Shown here in pieces: positions 6,560 to 7,298 of a stretch of 7,298 nt of DNA. The position numbers and the translations under genes were made by a program. The number at the start of each line of letters is the position of its first letter. Within the stretch, counting starts at the first letter, position 1. Origin of the DNA: Planctomycetota bacterium (GTDB lineage Bacteria > Planctomycetota > PUPC01); NCBI GenBank assembly GCA_003559755.1, contig PWKM01000074.1, positions 1 through 7,298 of the forward strand. Direction: 5' to 3'. The notes under the pieces are model-generated. The model searched no databases. It was not told where the DNA came from and saw only the letters and a list, made by a program, of their open reading frames with translations.

Positions 6560-6663
6560 TCCTTCTCCCAGGTCGTGATCCGTTTGCCGCAGTGTCGGCA
6601 CTCCCTTCTGCGGACGGCCCTGCATCCGCCCGCCTCGTATAGAGCACACTCAAGTGACCGCAT
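6547..6663 (-). CDS. Small zinc-ribbon protein, 38 aa, NrdR-like knuckle
   Basis: The frame opens at ATG 6663, 14 nt after the stop of the HTH gene, and ends in TGA at 6547. The segment AVRRRECRHCGKRITTWEKE closely follows the second half of the NrdR-type zinc ribbon (RRRxCxxCxxRFTTxE), with Cys22 and Cys25 as one CxxC knuckle. The expected first CxxC is absent. The only other cysteines are Cys6 and Cys14, so the metal site would have to use these, or the protein is a truncated relative. The ATP-cone that makes NrdR a ribonucleotide reductase repressor is absent, so it is not NrdR. The upstream Shine-Dalgarno is weak, so translation probably depends on coupling to the HTH gene. It may bind nucleic acid as a partner of that regulator (inference). 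Confidence 0.6.
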   Translation of the reverse strand: MRSLECALYEAGGCRAVRRRECRHCGKRITTWEKEIST

Positions 6664-6677
6664 CCGCTCAGCGCAGC

Positions 6678-7025
6678 TTACTCTGAGCAGCAGCCTCTCT
6701 CGAGCAGGTCGAGCCGCTGTTCCATTTGCCGCATTGTCTGCTCGAGGCGTTCGATCTGCTTTTGCAGCGGGGGCGTTTGGGCACCTGGTGTGGCGCCGCC
6801 TTTCTTGCCCTGCTCACCGAACAGAAACCACTCGATCGGCTGGCCGGTGAGCATGGATGCCGCGACCACCATCTCGAGCGAACACTGCTGCCGCTTCTTC
6901 GTGTTCGAGATCGCCGAGGGCGTCACATCGAGCATACGGGCGAGATCGAGTTGGCGTCGCACCGCTTCAAAAATTCGGCGACAACAATCGGCACGGCTGA
7001 AGTCCAATTCCGTCTTCTTGCTCAT
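6678..7025 (-). CDS. CI-like helix-turn-helix regulator with C-terminal coiled coil, 115 aa
   Basis: Predicted DNA-binding transcription regulator of the XRE/phage CI-repressor N-domain type. Residues about 15-70 form the HTH domain. The recognition region QLDLARMLDVTPSAISNTKKR (25-45) has the L-A-x-x-L-x-V-T-x-S-x-I-S pattern, and GQPIEWFLFGE (61-71) matches the domain's closing helix (xxxxEWLLxG). After a Gly/Pro linker, residues 87-108 have hydrophobics at 87, 91, 94, 98, 101, 105 and 108. This is a perfect heptad pattern, so a dimerising coiled coil replaces the S24 peptidase domain of phage CI, and RecA-driven self-cleavage is not expected. The tail GCCSE carries two adjacent cysteines. 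AGGAGG lies 6 nt before the ATG. It sits at a divergent promoter pair and probably controls itself and the rightward transcript. Confidence 0.85.
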   Translation of the reverse strand: MSKKTELDFSRADCCRRIFEAVRRQLDLARMLDVTPSAISNTKKRQQCSLEMVVAASMLTGQPIEWFLFGEQGKKGGATPGAQTPPLQKQIERLEQTMRQMEQRLDLLERGCCSE

Positions 7026-7031
7026 CTTGTT

Positions 7032-7037
7032 CCTCCT
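7032..7037 (-). promoter_or_regulatory. Ribosome binding site of the HTH regulator
   Basis: AGGAGG on the minus strand, 6 nt before the ATG at 7025. It fixes the start. Confidence 0.85.
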
Positions 7038-7105
7038 GCTCTCTGCAATAAATGCCCTCTACCTAACGCAAGCTCCCCAACACCCAGAAAATCAGAATCC
7101 CCCTA

Positions 7106-7134
7106 ATCGTATTGATTTGCCTGTATCTTGTCAA
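7106..7134 (-). promoter_or_regulatory. Promoter of the HTH/zinc-ribbon operon
   Basis: On the minus strand -35 TTGACA (7134-7129), a 17-bp spacer and -10 TACGAT (7111-7106, 4 of 6). The start would be near 7099, giving a leader of about 74 nt. The small inverted repeat AATC-N5-GATT (7105-7117) covers the -10 box and could be an autoregulatory operator, but arms of 4 bp are weak evidence. Confidence 0.68.
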
Positions 7135-7186
7135 TTCCTTCGTTTATCTTTCCAACAGAGGTGGTTTCGGTGGGCGGATTTTTTGC

Positions 7187-7215
7187 TTGACTTATGCGGC
7201 CTTTTTGAATATAAT
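7187..7215 (+). promoter_or_regulatory. Strong divergent promoter firing off the right edge
   Basis: -35 TTGACT (7187-7192), a 17-bp spacer and a perfect -10 TATAAT (7210-7215), preceded by a T-run. The start would be near 7222. The transcript runs out of the window and no ribosome binding site or start is visible by 7298, so its leader is at least about 75 nt. The inverted arms GCGGT (7237-7241) and ACCGC (7263-7267) could fold in that leader. It lies 52 bp (7135-7186) from the opposing -35 of the HTH operon, so one regulator could cover both. Confidence 0.78.
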
Positions 7216-7298
7216 GCGTACATTGACATCGGGAATGCGGTGATTTAATCGGCAACTTGCAGACCGCGAAGAAATGCTGCTAAAGCGCTGACCCCGCC

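Noticed and set aside
6547..6663. Naming the mini zinc-ribbon protein nrdR
   Set aside because: NrdR is about 150 residues with two CxxC knuckles and an ATP-cone. Here only the second knuckle is present and the protein stops right after it.
6726..7248. Plus-strand open frames opposite the HTH gene (6726-7106 and 6790-7248)
   Set aside because: They are antisense to a well-supported HTH gene with a perfect ribosome binding site and promoter. They show no family resemblance or initiation signal.
7274..7291. ATG after the rightward promoter as a gene start
   Set aside because: The frame from the ATG at 7274 stops after five codons (MLLKR) and there is no ribosome binding site, so the real gene must begin beyond the edge.

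Overview
The window looks like a chromosomal or accessory segment of a GC-rich Gram-negative bacterium, most likely from the Planctomycetota/PVC side. The evidence for that is a 24-residue TDAGL-type leucine-rich repeat lipoprotein, a very large exported TPR protein, and strong AGGAGG ribosome binding sites behind sigma70-type promoters. The assignment is inference from protein style, not from a marker gene.

Left part, minus strand (1-4131). A sigma70-like promoter (TTGACA, 17-bp spacer, TATGTT) drives a 1312-residue exported alpha-solenoid protein made of TPR-like helices. A second exported protein starts inside its stop codon (ATGA overlap) with its own AGGAG, and runs off the left edge. 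The two form a translationally coupled operon. The large protein contains a recognisable internal duplication of roughly 335-350 residues, and weaker similarity suggests four such modules in all.

Middle (about 3992-5127). This is a 1.1-kb stretch without a convincing gene. It holds the TPR promoter, a pair of perfect 29-bp direct repeats separated by 32 bp that fold into a hairpin, a minus-strand terminator-like hairpin with no obvious gene before it, a second perfect hairpin, and the promoter and structured leader of the next gene.

Right-centre (5128-6492, plus strand). A monocistronic lipoprotein carries an acidic duplicated linker followed by 13 LRR units, all 72 bp apart with no indels until the last unit. 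The repeats are rich in methionine where leucine is usual, and parts of the array alternate as two-repeat (144-bp) units.

Right end, minus strand (6547-7134), convergent with the LRR gene. A small CI-like HTH regulator with a perfect heptad coiled coil is followed after 14 nt by a 38-codon ORF encoding an NrdR-like zinc-ribbon fragment. Their promoter (TTGACA, 17 bp, TACGAT) is back to back with a near-consensus rightward promoter (TTGACT, 17 bp, TATAAT) that drives something beyond the right edge. This is a repressor-switch-like arrangement.

The least explained parts are the direct repeat/hairpin/direct repeat element, the regulator plus mini zinc-ribbon pair at the divergent promoter, and the orphan terminator.
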